A stretch of 64,000 bases of DNA from Mesonia sediminis (GCF_042684705.1 NZ_JBHULZ010000023.1:62001-126000); one strand, 5' to 3'; counted from the stretch's first letter, positions 43,239 through 51,978 are shown. Translations and numbers: made by a program. Notes: generated by a model not told the origin, from the sequence alone.

Positions 43239-44351
43239 ATGAGCTTAGAACATTATAATCAAATTAAAGGACGTTATTTATCTTATAGCAATATATGTGG
43301 ATACCTTCAAAGCTTACCTTCTGAATTTAATGTATCGGTTATAGGACATTCTGAAAAAAATGAAAAAATCTTTAAGGTTGCTTTTGGAAATGGTCCAACT
43401 AAAATACTAATGTGGTCACAGATGCACGGTAATGAAAGTACTACTACTAAAGCTGTTTTTGACCTTATTGAGAAAATTAGAAAAGAAGCGACTACTATAT
43501 TTTTTGAGAATTTATGTATTCATATTATTCCCGTTTTAAATCCAGACGGATTGAAGGCTTATACCAGAGTAAATGCAAATCAGGTAGATCTTAATAGAGA
43601 TGCGCAGCAACTTTCGCAAGTAGAGAGTCAAATCCTTAAGGATACCTACACCAGTATTTCTCCTAACTTTTGTTTCAATTTACATGATCAAAGAACAATC
43701 TTTGGTACAGAAGGCTTTAATAAACCCGCTACCTTATCTTTTCTTGCACCTGCATTTAATGAGGCTAGAGAGGTGAATTCCCAGCGTTTAAAGGCTATGC
43801 AAATTATAGCAGGCATATATAAAGAATTAAGTGAAGATTTACCTGGCGGAATTGGCCGCTACGATGATACTTTTAATCTAGATTGTATTGGTGATACATT
43901 AATGTACAAAGGTATTCCTACGGTATTATTCGAAGCAGGTCACTTTCCTAATGATTATGCCCGCGAGCTAACACGCGGTTTTGTTTTTAGCGCTTTATGG
44001 AAAGGCTTAAGCTTAATTAATGACAATTCTTTCAAGAATTTTACAGAAAAAAACTATTTTGCTATACCTAAAAATGAGAAACAATTTTTTGATTTGGTTA
44101 TTGAAAACTTAGAATTGCAATCAGAAAGCTATAAAATAGGTATACAATATGAAGAACGTTTAATGGATAGAGAGATACATTTTATACCAATTATAGCAGA
44201 AATTGGACTAAAGTTAAGCAGGAAAGGACTTAAAGTGATTTGCGCTAAGCAGCTTAAATTAAGTGTTTTGGATGAAAAGTTACTCAAGGTAGGTGAGGAA
44301 TTGAAATACCTAAATGGAACAAGTGGCTTATTCTCACTCAATTTAACATAA
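43239..44351 (+). CDS. M14 family zinc carboxypeptidase
   Basis: 370 residues. The zinc ligands are in MHGNES (His63, Glu66) and NLHDQR (His149). NPDG, the NR pair (Asn119-Arg120) and the catalytic Glu232 in LFEAGHF complete the M14 site. No signal peptide is seen, so it is probably cytoplasmic and acts on peptides or peptide-like substrates such as cell-wall fragments. The start ATG is 19 or so bases past the expected transcript start. It is divergent from the XRE regulator and separated from it by the operator-like palindromes. An Lrp-type gene follows 94 bases later. Confidence 0.88.
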   Translation: MSLEHYNQIKGRYLSYSNICGYLQSLPSEFNVSVIGHSEKNEKIFKVAFGNGPTKILMWSQMHGNESTTTKAVFDLIEKIRKEATTIFFENLCIHIIPVLNPDGLKAYTRVNANQVDLNRDAQQLSQVESQILKDTYTSISPNFCFNLHDQRTIFGTEGFNKPATLSFLAPAFNEAREVNSQRLKAMQIIAGIYKELSEDLPGGIGRYDDTFNLDCIGDTLMYKGIPTVLFEAGHFPNDYARELTRGFVFSALWKGLSLINDNSFKNFTEKNYFAIPKNEKQFFDLVIENLELQSESYKIGIQYEERLMDREIHFIPIIAEIGLKLSRKGLKVICAKQLKLSVLDEKLLKVGEELKYLNGTSGLFSLNLT

Positions 44352-44389
44352 ACTTAATTTTTCTTTATGATTTATCAAAAATAAAGTAT

Positions 44390-44397
44390 TATTTTTG
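44390..44397 (+). promoter_or_regulatory. -7 box TATTTTTG for the Lrp-type gene
   Basis: An exact TAnnTTTG match 48 bases before the ATG at 44446. Confidence 0.5.
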
Positions 44398-44445
44398 CAT
44401 ATTCTTTAATGAAAGAAATTTAAGATATTACGTAAAAGAAAAATT

Positions 44446-44928
44446 ATGGCAAAGTTTAAGTTAGACGATATCGATCATCAAATATTAGATATTTTGATCG
44501 ATAATTCTAGAACTGCATTTACAGATATAGCAAAACGTTTAGATATATCTGCTGGTACGGTTCATGTACGAGTTAAAAAGATGGAAGAAGCAGGTATAAT
44601 TACGGGTTCGTCATTATCGCTAGACTATAAAAAATTAGGTTATTCTTTTATTGCTTATGTGGGTGTGTTTTTACAAAAAACATCGCAAACTAAGTTTGTT
44701 TTAGAGCGTATAAACGAAATACCATTTGTTACCGTGGCACACGTTACAACAGGAAAGTTTAATATCTTCTGTAAAATTAGGGCTAAAAATACTGAGCACG
44801 CAAAGAAGATCATTTTTATGATAGATGATATCGAGGGGGTTTACCGTACAGAAACAATGATCTCTATGGAGGAAAGCTTAAACGATAAGAAGCGTTTAAT
44901 GCATTCTATATTTAAAGAGTTACAATAG
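44446..44928 (+). CDS. Lrp/AsnC family transcriptional regulator
   Basis: 160 residues. The HTH (about 5-55, DIAKRLDISAGTVHVRVKKMEEAGII) is followed by the RAM ligand-binding fold (about 70-150, YSFIAYVGVFL and VAHVTTGKFNIFCKI). These proteins form octamers and sense amino acids. It is a single gene with its own TAnnTTTG box (44390-44397) and a strong terminator. The ligand and targets are unknown. Confidence 0.93.
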   Translation: MAKFKLDDIDHQILDILIDNSRTAFTDIAKRLDISAGTVHVRVKKMEEAGIITGSSLSLDYKKLGYSFIAYVGVFLQKTSQTKFVLERINEIPFVTVAHVTTGKFNIFCKIRAKNTEHAKKIIFMIDDIEGVYRTETMISMEESLNDKKRLMHSIFKELQ

Positions 44929-44953
44929 AGTAGTAAACTAAACTGATGTAGAT

Positions 44954-44986
44954 AAAAAAAGGAGTCAATTTTTGACTCCTTTTTTT
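44954..44986. terminator. bidirectional terminator
   Basis: Stem aaaaaaaggagtcaa / ttgactccttttttt with loop ttt, between the convergent lrp-type gene and the yebC-type gene. Confidence 0.9.
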
Positions 44987-44997
44987 ATAATAACCAA

Positions 44998-45720
44998 TTA
45001 ATCTTCGGTATTTTCTTCCATTGTATGATATACGTTTTGTACATCATCATCTTCTTCTATTTTTTCTATTAATTTCTCTACATCCGCTTGTTCTTCTGGA
45101 CTAAGACTTTTAGTAGTAGTGGGAATCCGTTCAAAACCAGAAGACAAAATTTCAATACCGCGATCCTCTAATTCTTTTTGAATGGCACCAAAACTTTCGA
45201 ACGGAGCATAGATTAATATTCCATCCTCATCTTCAAAAACCTCTTCTGCACCAAAATCAATGAATTCAAGTTCTAATTCTTCGGTATCTAACCCTTCTCC
45301 TTTAATTCTAAAGTTGCAAGTATGATCAAACATGAATTCTACAGAGCCAGAAGTTCCTAAATTGCCGTTGCATTTGTTAAAATAGGAGCGAATGTTAGCC
45401 ACTGTTCTTGTGTTATTGTCGGTTGCCGTTTCAACCAGAATAGCAATTCCGTGTGGAGCATAGCCCTCAAACAAAACTTCTTTGTAATCGCCTTGATTTT
45501 TATCGCTAGCCCTTTTAATTGCTCGTTCAATATTGTCTTTAGGCATGTTTACAGATTTTGCATTCTGTATAACAGCGCGCAAGCGGGCATTTGAATCGGG
45601 ATCGGGTCCGCCTTCTTTCACGGCCATAACAATATCTTTACCTATACGTGTAAAGGCTTTAGACATTGCCGCCCATCTTTTCATTTTACGTGCTTTACGA
45701 AATTCAAATGCTCTTCCCAT
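44998..45720 (-). CDS. yebC: YebC/PmpR-family translation or DNA-binding factor
   Basis: 240 residues, starting MGRAFEFRKARKMKRWAAMS. YebC proteins were long listed as transcription regulators; recent work on the family reports a role in helping ribosomes through proline stretches. Marks are GGPDPDSNARLRAVIQNAK, MPKDNIERAIKRAS and GYAPHGIAILVETATDNNTRT. The C-terminus is acidic. It has its own TAnnTTTG box at 45746-45753. It is highly conserved across bacteria. Confidence 0.95.
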   Translation of the reverse strand: MGRAFEFRKARKMKRWAAMSKAFTRIGKDIVMAVKEGGPDPDSNARLRAVIQNAKSVNMPKDNIERAIKRASDKNQGDYKEVLFEGYAPHGIAILVETATDNNTRTVANIRSYFNKCNGNLGTSGSVEFMFDHTCNFRIKGEGLDTEELELEFIDFGAEEVFEDEDGILIYAPFESFGAIQKELEDRGIEILSSGFERIPTTTKSLSPEEQADVEKLIEKIEEDDDVQNVYHTMEENTED

Positions 45721-45745
45721 AATTTGTATTCATTTTTCTTGACGA

Positions 45746-45753
45746 CAAATTTA
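45746..45753 (-). promoter_or_regulatory. -7 box TAAATTTG for yebC
   Basis: An exact TAnnTTTG match on the minus strand, 26 bases before the start. Confidence 0.5.
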
Positions 45754-45790
45754 AAAAAATCTAAAAATTCTAGGTAAATTTTATTTAAAA

Positions 45791-46078
45791 TTACTCGGTG
45801 TCTATTATAGCTTCTATTATTTGTGCTAATTGTATATCTTTTTCCGTTACTCCGCCAGCGTCGTGGGTAGAAAGTGTAATACTCAATTCGTTATAGACAT
45901 TGCTCCAATCAGGATGATGATTTAAAGCTTCGGCTTCAAAAGCAATTCGAGTCATTATAGAAAATGTTTCCTTGAAATTTTCAAATTCAAACTTGGTTTG
46001 TATCGCATTTTCTTGATGTTGCCAACCTTCTAAATCTTTTAATTTATCTTTTATTTCTTGCTCGTTCAATTTTCTCAT
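45791..46078 (-). CDS. phhB: 4a-hydroxytetrahydrobiopterin dehydratase (PCD/DCoH)
   Basis: 95 residues. The motif NHHPDWSNVYNELSITLSTH is the family's active site, with His pair and Asp. It regenerates tetrahydrobiopterin after aromatic amino-acid hydroxylation, or acts in other pterin recycling. No phenylalanine hydroxylase gene is nearby in the window. It lies 70 bases upstream (in coordinates) of yebC on the same strand. An inverted repeat lies 73 bases before its start. Confidence 0.93.
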   Translation of the reverse strand: MRKLNEQEIKDKLKDLEGWQHQENAIQTKFEFENFKETFSIMTRIAFEAEALNHHPDWSNVYNELSITLSTHDAGGVTEKDIQLAQIIEAIIDTE

Positions 46079-46150
46079 CGCTTCAGGTTTTTTATTTGCC
46101 TTAAAATTAAGAAAGGCTGAGCATTATAAATAGGTAAATTGATTTTAATT

Positions 46151-46172
46151 TGTGTAAAAATAGTTTTACACA
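46151..46172. repeat. perfect inverted repeat between phhB and the epimerase-like gene
   Basis: TGTGTAAAA-ATAG-TTTTACACA, 9-bp arms and 4-base spacer. On the minus strand it follows the end of the gene at 46226 and precedes phhB, so it could be an operator for phhB or a weak terminator. There is no T-run on the minus strand. Confidence 0.5.
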
Positions 46173-46225
46173 GGTTTTATTTTTTTCGCTTAATACAGAA
46201 ATAATTAGCGTAGGTTAAATTTGTA

Positions 46226-47047
46226 CTAAAACTTTATACTATTAGTAGAATCTGTTATAACCTTATCTAGTTCATATCGAAGATGTTGCGGTAATTTGTT
46301 TTTAGTTAATAAGGCTAAATACCTATCTTGATTTGAATTGTAGACTCTTCTTAGTAACGGATTGTCTAAGTCTAATTTTTCGCATAATTCTAAAATTAAA
46401 TCTTCGTGGTGAACTAAATTTTTACTGCCCAAGTGGTAAACTCCGCCATAATGCTGGTTGATCATAAAATGGATTTGCAAACTAAGCCTATTCACGCTGG
46501 CCGCATTTATTATAACCTTTGGGAAAACTTCAATGGCTTCCTTGTTTTTATAATTATTCCGTATTTCTTGAATTCTAGGCGAATTTAATCCGTAAAGCAT
46601 AGGTACTCTGGCAATTATATACTTATAGGTAGGCAGTCTTAAAAGGGCATTTTCTATTTGTATTTGAAACTTACCGTATATGCTGGTAGAAAAAGTTTTA
46701 TCGTATTCGTAATTAGGATAATTTGTAAATGCATCAAATACATTTGCGGTAGAAAACTGAATGAATTTTGCCTCGTTTTTACGGAGATAAAACAACAAAG
46801 ATTGATAGTTTTCGTGCAAAGCCTTAAAATCACCTTTTAAACAATGTATTATTATTTTAGGTTGAATTTGCTTGAGCAAATCTTCTAGGTCATCATAATG
46901 AAAATTCCAATGTATGTATTGCTGATTTTCATTATAGATTCGTAGAGGCGTCCGATAAGTACCGTAAACGTTAAAATAGGGGGATAGTTCTTTGTAAAGC
47001 GTTCTACCAATAAAGCCGCTAGCTCCTAAAATTAATATGTTCTTATT
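46226..47047 (-). CDS. NAD(P)-binding sugar-epimerase-like protein with no canonical start codon
   Basis: A Rossmann protein of the extended SDR/sugar-nucleotide epimerase type. Its N-terminal nucleotide loop ILILGASGFIGRTLYKEL lies in frame upstream of the first TTG (46879), so a start there would delete the cofactor site. Between the in-frame stop at 47074-47072 and 46879 there is no ATG, GTG or TTG. The best candidate is ATA at 47047 (then RNILILGASGFIG, 273 residues). The downstream part has a Tyr-x3-Lys at STSIYGKFQ, ARVPMLYG and VYHLGSKN. Possibly a rare start codon, or a gene whose start has been lost. Conceivably cotranscribed with gcvT. Confidence 0.7.
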   Translation of the reverse strand, partial: NKNILILGASGFIGRTLYKELSPYFNVYGTYRTPLRIYNENQQYIHWNFHYDDLEDLLKQIQPKIIIHCLKGDFKALHENYQSLLFYLRKNEAKFIQFSTANVFDAFTNYPNYEYDKTFSTSIYGKFQIQIENALLRLPTYKYIIARVPMLYGLNSPRIQEIRNNYKNKEAIEVFPKVIINAASVNRLSLQIHFMINQHYGGVYHLGSKNLVHHEDLILELCEKLDLDNPLLRRVYNSNQDRYLALLTKNKLPQHLRYELDKVITDSTNSIKF

Positions 47048-47079
47048 GTTTTTAATACTAAAAAGTCTATTTAATGTAA

Positions 47080-47147
47080 AAGCTGTTCATCTCTGCTTTG
47101 CGTAATCTTTGAAGACTCAAAGGCATAAACAAAAAATAAACAGCTTT
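47080..47147 (-). other. possible structured leader between gcvT and the epimerase-like gene
   Basis: Outer inverted repeat aaagctgtt (47080-47088) with aacagcttt (47139-47147) encloses a hairpin ctttga-agac-tcaaag (47107-47122). Both stems are perfect. In a minus-strand transcript this would fold just before the epimerase-like gene. No known RNA family is recognised. Confidence 0.35.
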
Positions 47148-47168
47148 GATTGTAATATGAAATACCTA

Positions 47169-48251
47169 CTATTTTTTGTAAAAAGGAGGTTTGGTTATTT
47201 CAGCAGCCACACTTTTCTTTCTTATTTGAATTTTTATGGGTGTGCCTTCTTTGGCGTGTTCAAGTTTTACATATCCCATCCCTATTGCTTTACCTGTTGA
47301 AGGAGACATGGTACCACTAGTTACCACTCCAATTTCTTCACCTTGCTCATCAATTATGCTGTAACCTTTGCGCGGTATACCTTTTTCAGATAATACAAAA
47401 CCAATTAATTTACGGCTTGGTTTTTCTTCTTTTTGCTTTTTAAGCACTTCATCTCCTTTAAACGATTTATTGAATTTTGTAATCCAACCTAAGCCAGCTT
47501 CTATAGGGGTTGTTTCTTCATCTATATCATTGCCGTATAAACAGAAGCCCATTTCTAATCTTAAAGTGTCTCGGGCAGCCAGACCTATTGGTTGAATGCC
47601 AAAATTTTTTCCTGCCTCTAAAACACGTTTCCATATTTCGGGAGCCTCTTCGTTTTTAAAATAAATTTCAAACCCGCCGCTTCCGGTGTATCCAGTTGCC
47701 GAAATAATAACATTTTCTGCGCCGGCAAATTCACCTACTTCAAAATTATAAAATTTTATAGCGTTTAAATCAATAGGGGTAAGTGCTTGCATAGCTTCGA
47801 TAGACTTAGGTCCCTGAATAGCCAATAAAGAATACTCATCAGAGATATCTTTAATATCTGCATCTACGGTGTTGTTCTCTGCTATCCAGCTCCAGTCTTT
47901 TTCGATATTAGAAGCGTTTACTACCAATAGATATTTTTCACTATTAAACCTATAAATAATCAAATCATCTATGATACCGCCCTCGTGGTTGGTCAGGCAA
48001 GAGTACTGAGCTTTACCATCTACTAGCTTAGAAGCATCATTGGTGGTAAGATTTTGTATTAAGGCTAAAGCGTTTGGTCCACTAATTAAAAATTCCCCCA
48101 TATGGGATACATCAAAAACACCTAAGTTTTCGCGTACGTTTTGATGTTCTTCATTAACTCCAGCATAAGATACAGGCATCTCAAAACCAGCATAAGGAAC
48201 CATTTTTGCTCCCAAACCTTTATGTATTGAATTTAAAGCTGTTTTTTTCAT
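47169..48251 (-). CDS. gcvT: glycine cleavage system T protein (aminomethyltransferase)
   Basis: 360 residues from the ATG at 48251; an in-frame extension to 48299 has no coding character and covers the promoter. GcvT transfers the methylene group of glycine to tetrahydrofolate. Marks are VPYAGFEMPVSYAG, GVFDVSHMGEF, SLLAIQGPKS, TGYTGSGGFEIYF and AARDTLRLEMGFCLYGND (with the folate-binding Asp/Arg segment). No gcvH or gcvP gene is in this window. Its promoter is at 48269-48299. Confidence 0.95.
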   Translation of the reverse strand: MKKTALNSIHKGLGAKMVPYAGFEMPVSYAGVNEEHQNVRENLGVFDVSHMGEFLISGPNALALIQNLTTNDASKLVDGKAQYSCLTNHEGGIIDDLIIYRFNSEKYLLVVNASNIEKDWSWIAENNTVDADIKDISDEYSLLAIQGPKSIEAMQALTPIDLNAIKFYNFEVGEFAGAENVIISATGYTGSGGFEIYFKNEEAPEIWKRVLEAGKNFGIQPIGLAARDTLRLEMGFCLYGNDIDEETTPIEAGLGWITKFNKSFKGDEVLKKQKEEKPSRKLIGFVLSEKGIPRKGYSIIDEQGEEIGVVTSGTMSPSTGKAIGMGYVKLEHAKEGTPIKIQIRKKSVAAEITKPPFYKK

Positions 48252-48268
48252 TGGTTTAAAAATTTTAG

Positions 48269-48299
48269 CAAAGGTAGTTGTTTGTAGCAGTATGACCAA
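48269..48299 (-). promoter_or_regulatory. gcvT promoter
   Basis: Minus strand: TTG at 48299-48297, a 20-base spacer, TACCTTTG at 48276-48269. Both elements match the Bacteroidetes -33/-7 consensus, and the start codon is 17 bases away. Confidence 0.65.
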
Positions 48300-48375
48300 G
48301 TATTTAGCTTTAAGAAAATCGGCATTTGCCCCTCCTATTAGCTTAGTATTAAATATGAATTCCTATAAAGAATAG

Positions 48376-48383
48376 TATATTTG
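48376..48383 (+). promoter_or_regulatory. -7 box TATATTTG for nnr
   Basis: An exact TAnnTTTG match 14 bases before the ATG at 48398. Confidence 0.55.
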
Positions 48384-48397
48384 TACAAAACCAGATT

Positions 48398-49933
48398 ATG
48401 AAAATTTTTAGTGCAAAACAATTATATCAAGCCGAAGAAATCACCCAGAAAAACCAGAAAATTGATGGGATACAGTTAATGGAAAGAGCTGGCACTAGTG
48501 CTTTTGAGCAAATCCATGCCCGATTGGGGAAAGCAGCTGTACAAATCAAGGTTTTTTGTGGTGTTGGAAATAATGGCGGAGATGGCTTAGTCATAGCCAG
48601 AAAATTGATTGAAAAGGGTTATGCCGTACAGGTGTTTATCATAAATTATTCTGAACAAAGAACAGCAGGATTCTTATCTAATTATAATGCCATTAAAGAG
48701 TTATTGAATAAATGGCCTGTAATGGTGAACGAAGAATCTGAACTTCCCACAGTTCAAGCCAATGATGTGGTTATTGATGCTATTTTTGGAATTGGCTTAA
48801 ACCGACCCTTAGCTTCTTGGGTAAATAAAGTTATAACTCATATAAATGATGCTGGTGCATACACCTTTGCTATAGATGTGCCATCGGGTATGCAGTTGGA
48901 TAGTTATAACTCAAAACAACCTATTTTAAGAGCTAATTATACCCTTACATTTCAAGCCGCTAAATTACCTTTCTTTCTACCCGAAACCGCACCTTATGCC
49001 GGCAATATTCAAATTATAGATATTGGTTTAGATCAACAATTTTTACATAATCAAAAAGCGGTAGCAACCTTGATTACTAAAGAACAGGCGGCTGCTTTAT
49101 ATCAGCCTAGGTCCCGTTTTTCTCATAAAGGAGACTATGGGCATGCTTATGTGATAGGTGGTAAATACGGCATGATTGGAAGCGTGATTTTAGCCACAAA
49201 AGCAGCCTTAAGAATGGGGGCTGGAAAAGTTTCTGCGGTAGTACCTACTTGTGCTTACATACCCTTGCAAACCGTTAATCCAGAGGTGATGGTTAAAACC
49301 GTAGCGCACGATGAATATCTTGTAGAGGATAATTTTGAGTTTTCAAGTAAGGATAGGATTTGTTTTGGTGTAGGAGCAGGGCAAGAAGAGAAATCTATCG
49401 AAATGTTTACAACCTTGCTGCATCAAGTAAAAACTCCTATAGTAATAGACGCAGATGGTATTAATATGCTAGGTAAAGCTCCTGAGCTATTAAAATTAAT
49501 TCCAGAGAAATCTATATTAACCCCGCACCCTAAGGAGTTGGTGAATTTAATTGGAGACTGGGATGATGACTTTGATAAAATCCGTAAAGTAAAAACTTTT
49601 TCAAAAAAATACAGAGTAAGTGTGATAGTTAAAGGAACTTATACTTTAACGGTAAGTGGTGACCACGTTTATATTAATACGAACGGTAACCCTGGCATGG
49701 CAACGGCAGGAAGTGGCGATGTGTTGTCGGGTATTTTAATCGGTTTATTAGCCCAAGGTTATGACCCCGCCATTAGTTGTGTTTTTGGAGTCTATATCCA
49801 CGCTTTAGCTGGAGATTTAGCCATACAAAATACTATACCAGATGCGCTTTTGGCCTCAGACATAATTGCCCATCAAGGTAAAGCCTTACGTTATCTGTTT
49901 GAAAAACCCCAAGAAGTAAAGAATTCAAAATAA
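48398..49933 (+). CDS. nnr: bifunctional NAD(P)H-hydrate epimerase/dehydratase
   Basis: 511 residues. The N-terminal YjeF_N epimerase domain (about 1-215) has MERAGTSAFEQIHAR and VFCGVGNNGGDGLVIAR. The C-terminal YjeF_C dehydratase (about 230-500) has HKGDYGHAYVIGG, TPHPKELVNLIG and the phosphate-binding NGNPGMATAGSGDVLSGI. The enzyme repairs damaged NADHX and NADPHX. Histidine ammonia-lyase starts 42 bases later and probably shares its transcript. Confidence 0.96.
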   Translation: MKIFSAKQLYQAEEITQKNQKIDGIQLMERAGTSAFEQIHARLGKAAVQIKVFCGVGNNGGDGLVIARKLIEKGYAVQVFIINYSEQRTAGFLSNYNAIKELLNKWPVMVNEESELPTVQANDVVIDAIFGIGLNRPLASWVNKVITHINDAGAYTFAIDVPSGMQLDSYNSKQPILRANYTLTFQAAKLPFFLPETAPYAGNIQIIDIGLDQQFLHNQKAVATLITKEQAAALYQPRSRFSHKGDYGHAYVIGGKYGMIGSVILATKAALRMGAGKVSAVVPTCAYIPLQTVNPEVMVKTVAHDEYLVEDNFEFSSKDRICFGVGAGQEEKSIEMFTTLLHQVKTPIVIDADGINMLGKAPELLKLIPEKSILTPHPKELVNLIGDWDDDFDKIRKVKTFSKKYRVSVIVKGTYTLTVSGDHVYINTNGNPGMATAGSGDVLSGILIGLLAQGYDPAISCVFGVYIHALAGDLAIQNTIPDALLASDIIAHQGKALRYLFEKPQEVKNSK

Positions 49934-49975
49934 TTGACCTTACAACCCAGCGATGGGTTAATTTTAAAATTTAAA

Positions 49976-51490
49976 ATGAAACAGACACATTACATTAGTA
50001 AAGATATTTTAGACCTACCTAAAATACAGCAAATTATAACTCAATCTTATCAATTAGATCTTAGCGAAGAAGCTAAAAGTGCTATAAATAAGGCTAGAAA
50101 ATACTTAGATGAAAAACTAGCTGAAAGCGAAAGACCATTTTATGGAATTAATACAGGATTTGGTTCTCTTTGCAACGTGAAAATTTCTAAAGAAAGATTG
50201 GCTCAGTTGCAAGAGAATTTAGTGGTTTCTCATGCTTGCGGGACCGGTGCTATTATTGATTCTAAAATAGTGAAAATTATGCTGTTGCTGAAGATTCAAT
50301 CTTTGAGTTATGGGCATTCTGGTGTTTCAATGGCTACGGTAGAACGATTGATTTTTTTCTTTAATAATGATATCTTACCCGTTGTATATGAACAAGGATC
50401 TTTAGGAGCATCTGGAGATTTATCACCTTTAGCGCATTTATGCCTACCTCTTTTAGGTAAAGGAGAAGCTTGGTATAAGGGCGAACGATTAACAGGTGAA
50501 GAAATTTTAAAAAAACATAATCTTGAACCACTGGTTTTACAGTCAAAAGAAGGACTAGCATTGCTAAACGGAACTCAGTTTATGAGTGCACATGCTGTGT
50601 ATGCCTTAATAAAAACCTATAAGTTAAGTTATATGGCAGATGCCATAAGTGCTGCCTCTCTAGACGGCTTTGATTGTAATTTATCACCATTTAATGAATT
50701 GGTTCATTATGTGAGACCGCATCGAGGGCAGATTAAAACAGCCGAACGTATGCTTGATTTCCTTGACGGAAGTGAAATTGCACAACAAACCAAAGAAAAT
50801 GTACAAGATCCATATTCTTTTCGATGCATCCCGCAAGTTCACGGAGCTAGTAAAGATACCTTGCGTTTTGTACACAAAACGGTAAAAACTGAGATTAATA
50901 GTGTAACCGATAATCCGAATATTTTTGTTGAAGAAGATGAAATTATTTCAGGAGGTAACTTTCACGGACAGCCATTAGCATTGGGAATGGATTATTTAGC
51001 TATTGCTTGCGCGGAATTAGCCAATATTTCTGAAAGAAGAATTTATCAATTGGTTTCGGGTTTAAGACAGCTTCCTATGTTTTTGGTGAATGACCCAGGC
51101 TTGAATAACGGTTTTATGATTCCGCAGTATACTGCAGCTAGTATTGTGAGTCAAAATAAACAACTCTGTACCCCTGCAAGTATAGATTCTATCGTTTCTT
51201 CAAATGGTCAAGAAGATCACGTAAGTATGGGGGCTAACTCAGCTACAAAATTAATTAAAGTGGTTGATAATCTAGCTACAGTGTTGGCAATTGAACTTTT
51301 TAACGCCTCTCAAGCCTTGTATTTTAGAGCGCCTTTAAAATCTTCTCCATTTGTAGAGCAATTAATCACGGCGTTTAGAACTGAGGTGCCCGTGGTTAAA
51401 CAAGATAAGGTAATGGCAAATGAGATTCATAAAGCGGTAGACTTTATAAATCAGTTTACAATCGATGAAGAATTGTTGTTTTGCAGTTAA
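49976..51490 (+). CDS. hutH: histidine ammonia-lyase
   Basis: 504 residues from the ATG at 49976; a TTG at 49934 directly after nnr is also in frame but gives an unlikely N-terminus. HutH removes ammonia from histidine to give urocanate. The MIO cofactor forms from Ala-Ser-Gly in GSLGASGDLSPLAHL (about 138-152), and YGINTGFGSLCNV, SSNGQEDHVSMGANSA and VTDNPNIF are family hallmarks. No other hut genes are in the window. It may be cotranscribed with the short ORF that follows. Confidence 0.94.
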   Translation: MKQTHYISKDILDLPKIQQIITQSYQLDLSEEAKSAINKARKYLDEKLAESERPFYGINTGFGSLCNVKISKERLAQLQENLVVSHACGTGAIIDSKIVKIMLLLKIQSLSYGHSGVSMATVERLIFFFNNDILPVVYEQGSLGASGDLSPLAHLCLPLLGKGEAWYKGERLTGEEILKKHNLEPLVLQSKEGLALLNGTQFMSAHAVYALIKTYKLSYMADAISAASLDGFDCNLSPFNELVHYVRPHRGQIKTAERMLDFLDGSEIAQQTKENVQDPYSFRCIPQVHGASKDTLRFVHKTVKTEINSVTDNPNIFVEEDEIISGGNFHGQPLALGMDYLAIACAELANISERRIYQLVSGLRQLPMFLVNDPGLNNGFMIPQYTAASIVSQNKQLCTPASIDSIVSSNGQEDHVSMGANSATKLIKVVDNLATVLAIELFNASQALYFRAPLKSSPFVEQLITAFRTEVPVVKQDKVMANEIHKAVDFINQFTIDEELLFCS

Positions 51491-51532
51491 AAATATTCAT
51501 TAACTTAGAGCTTAGTTGTAAAATTATATATT

Positions 51533-51904
51533 TTGAAAAATAAAATTATTTTAATGTTAGGCTTTTCGTTTGTGAGTTACAATTTATTCTCTCAAATAGA
51601 CTCAACCAAGACATCTTTTCTATTGGATAAATCGATAGAAAATGCGGTTTTAATAGATAACTCTAGTTTAGGAAATATGATATTCGTAGAGAAAAACAGA
51701 AAAAATGTTAATTCTAAAATCCTAATTTATCATAATAATAAATTTTATCAATTTGATAATTATATAGACAGTTTAAAGTTAAAAGAAAATATTAAATTTA
51801 AGATTTTACGAGGTGAGGAGCTGAAGGAATTTTTATATAATAAAATTAATACAGTTATTCTTACAGAATCCGATTATAAATCCCATAAAAAACAAACCAA
51901 TTAA
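51533..51904 (+). CDS. small secreted protein of unknown function
   Basis: 123 residues starting with TTG at 51533. That start gives a signal peptide, KNKIILMLGFSFVSYNLFSQ, typical of Bacteroidetes; an ATG at 51554 would leave it too short. The mature part is Asn/Lys-rich, with HNNKFYQFDNYIDSLKLKENI and a Lys-rich end. No motif is recognised. It follows hutH by 42 bases on the same strand. Confidence 0.6.
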   Translation: MKNKIILMLGFSFVSYNLFSQIDSTKTSFLLDKSIENAVLIDNSSLGNMIFVEKNRKNVNSKILIYHNNKFYQFDNYIDSLKLKENIKFKILRGEELKEFLYNKINTVILTESDYKSHKKQTN

Positions 51905-51923
51905 GTTTGGTTATAAATAAATG

Positions 51924-51968
51924 ATTAAAATCAAAAAGCCTCAACTGTTGAGGCTTTTTGATTTTAAT
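51924..51968. terminator. very long bidirectional terminator
   Basis: A perfect 21-bp stem (51924-51944 with 51948-51968) around loop ctg, with T-runs both ways. It ends the 51533 gene and clpC. Confidence 0.9.
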
Positions 51969-51978
51969 TATACATAAA

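Noticed and set aside
46226..46879. Epimerase-like gene starting at the TTG at 46879
   Set aside because: The Rossmann glycine loop and first helix lie in frame upstream, so this start would make a protein lacking its cofactor site.
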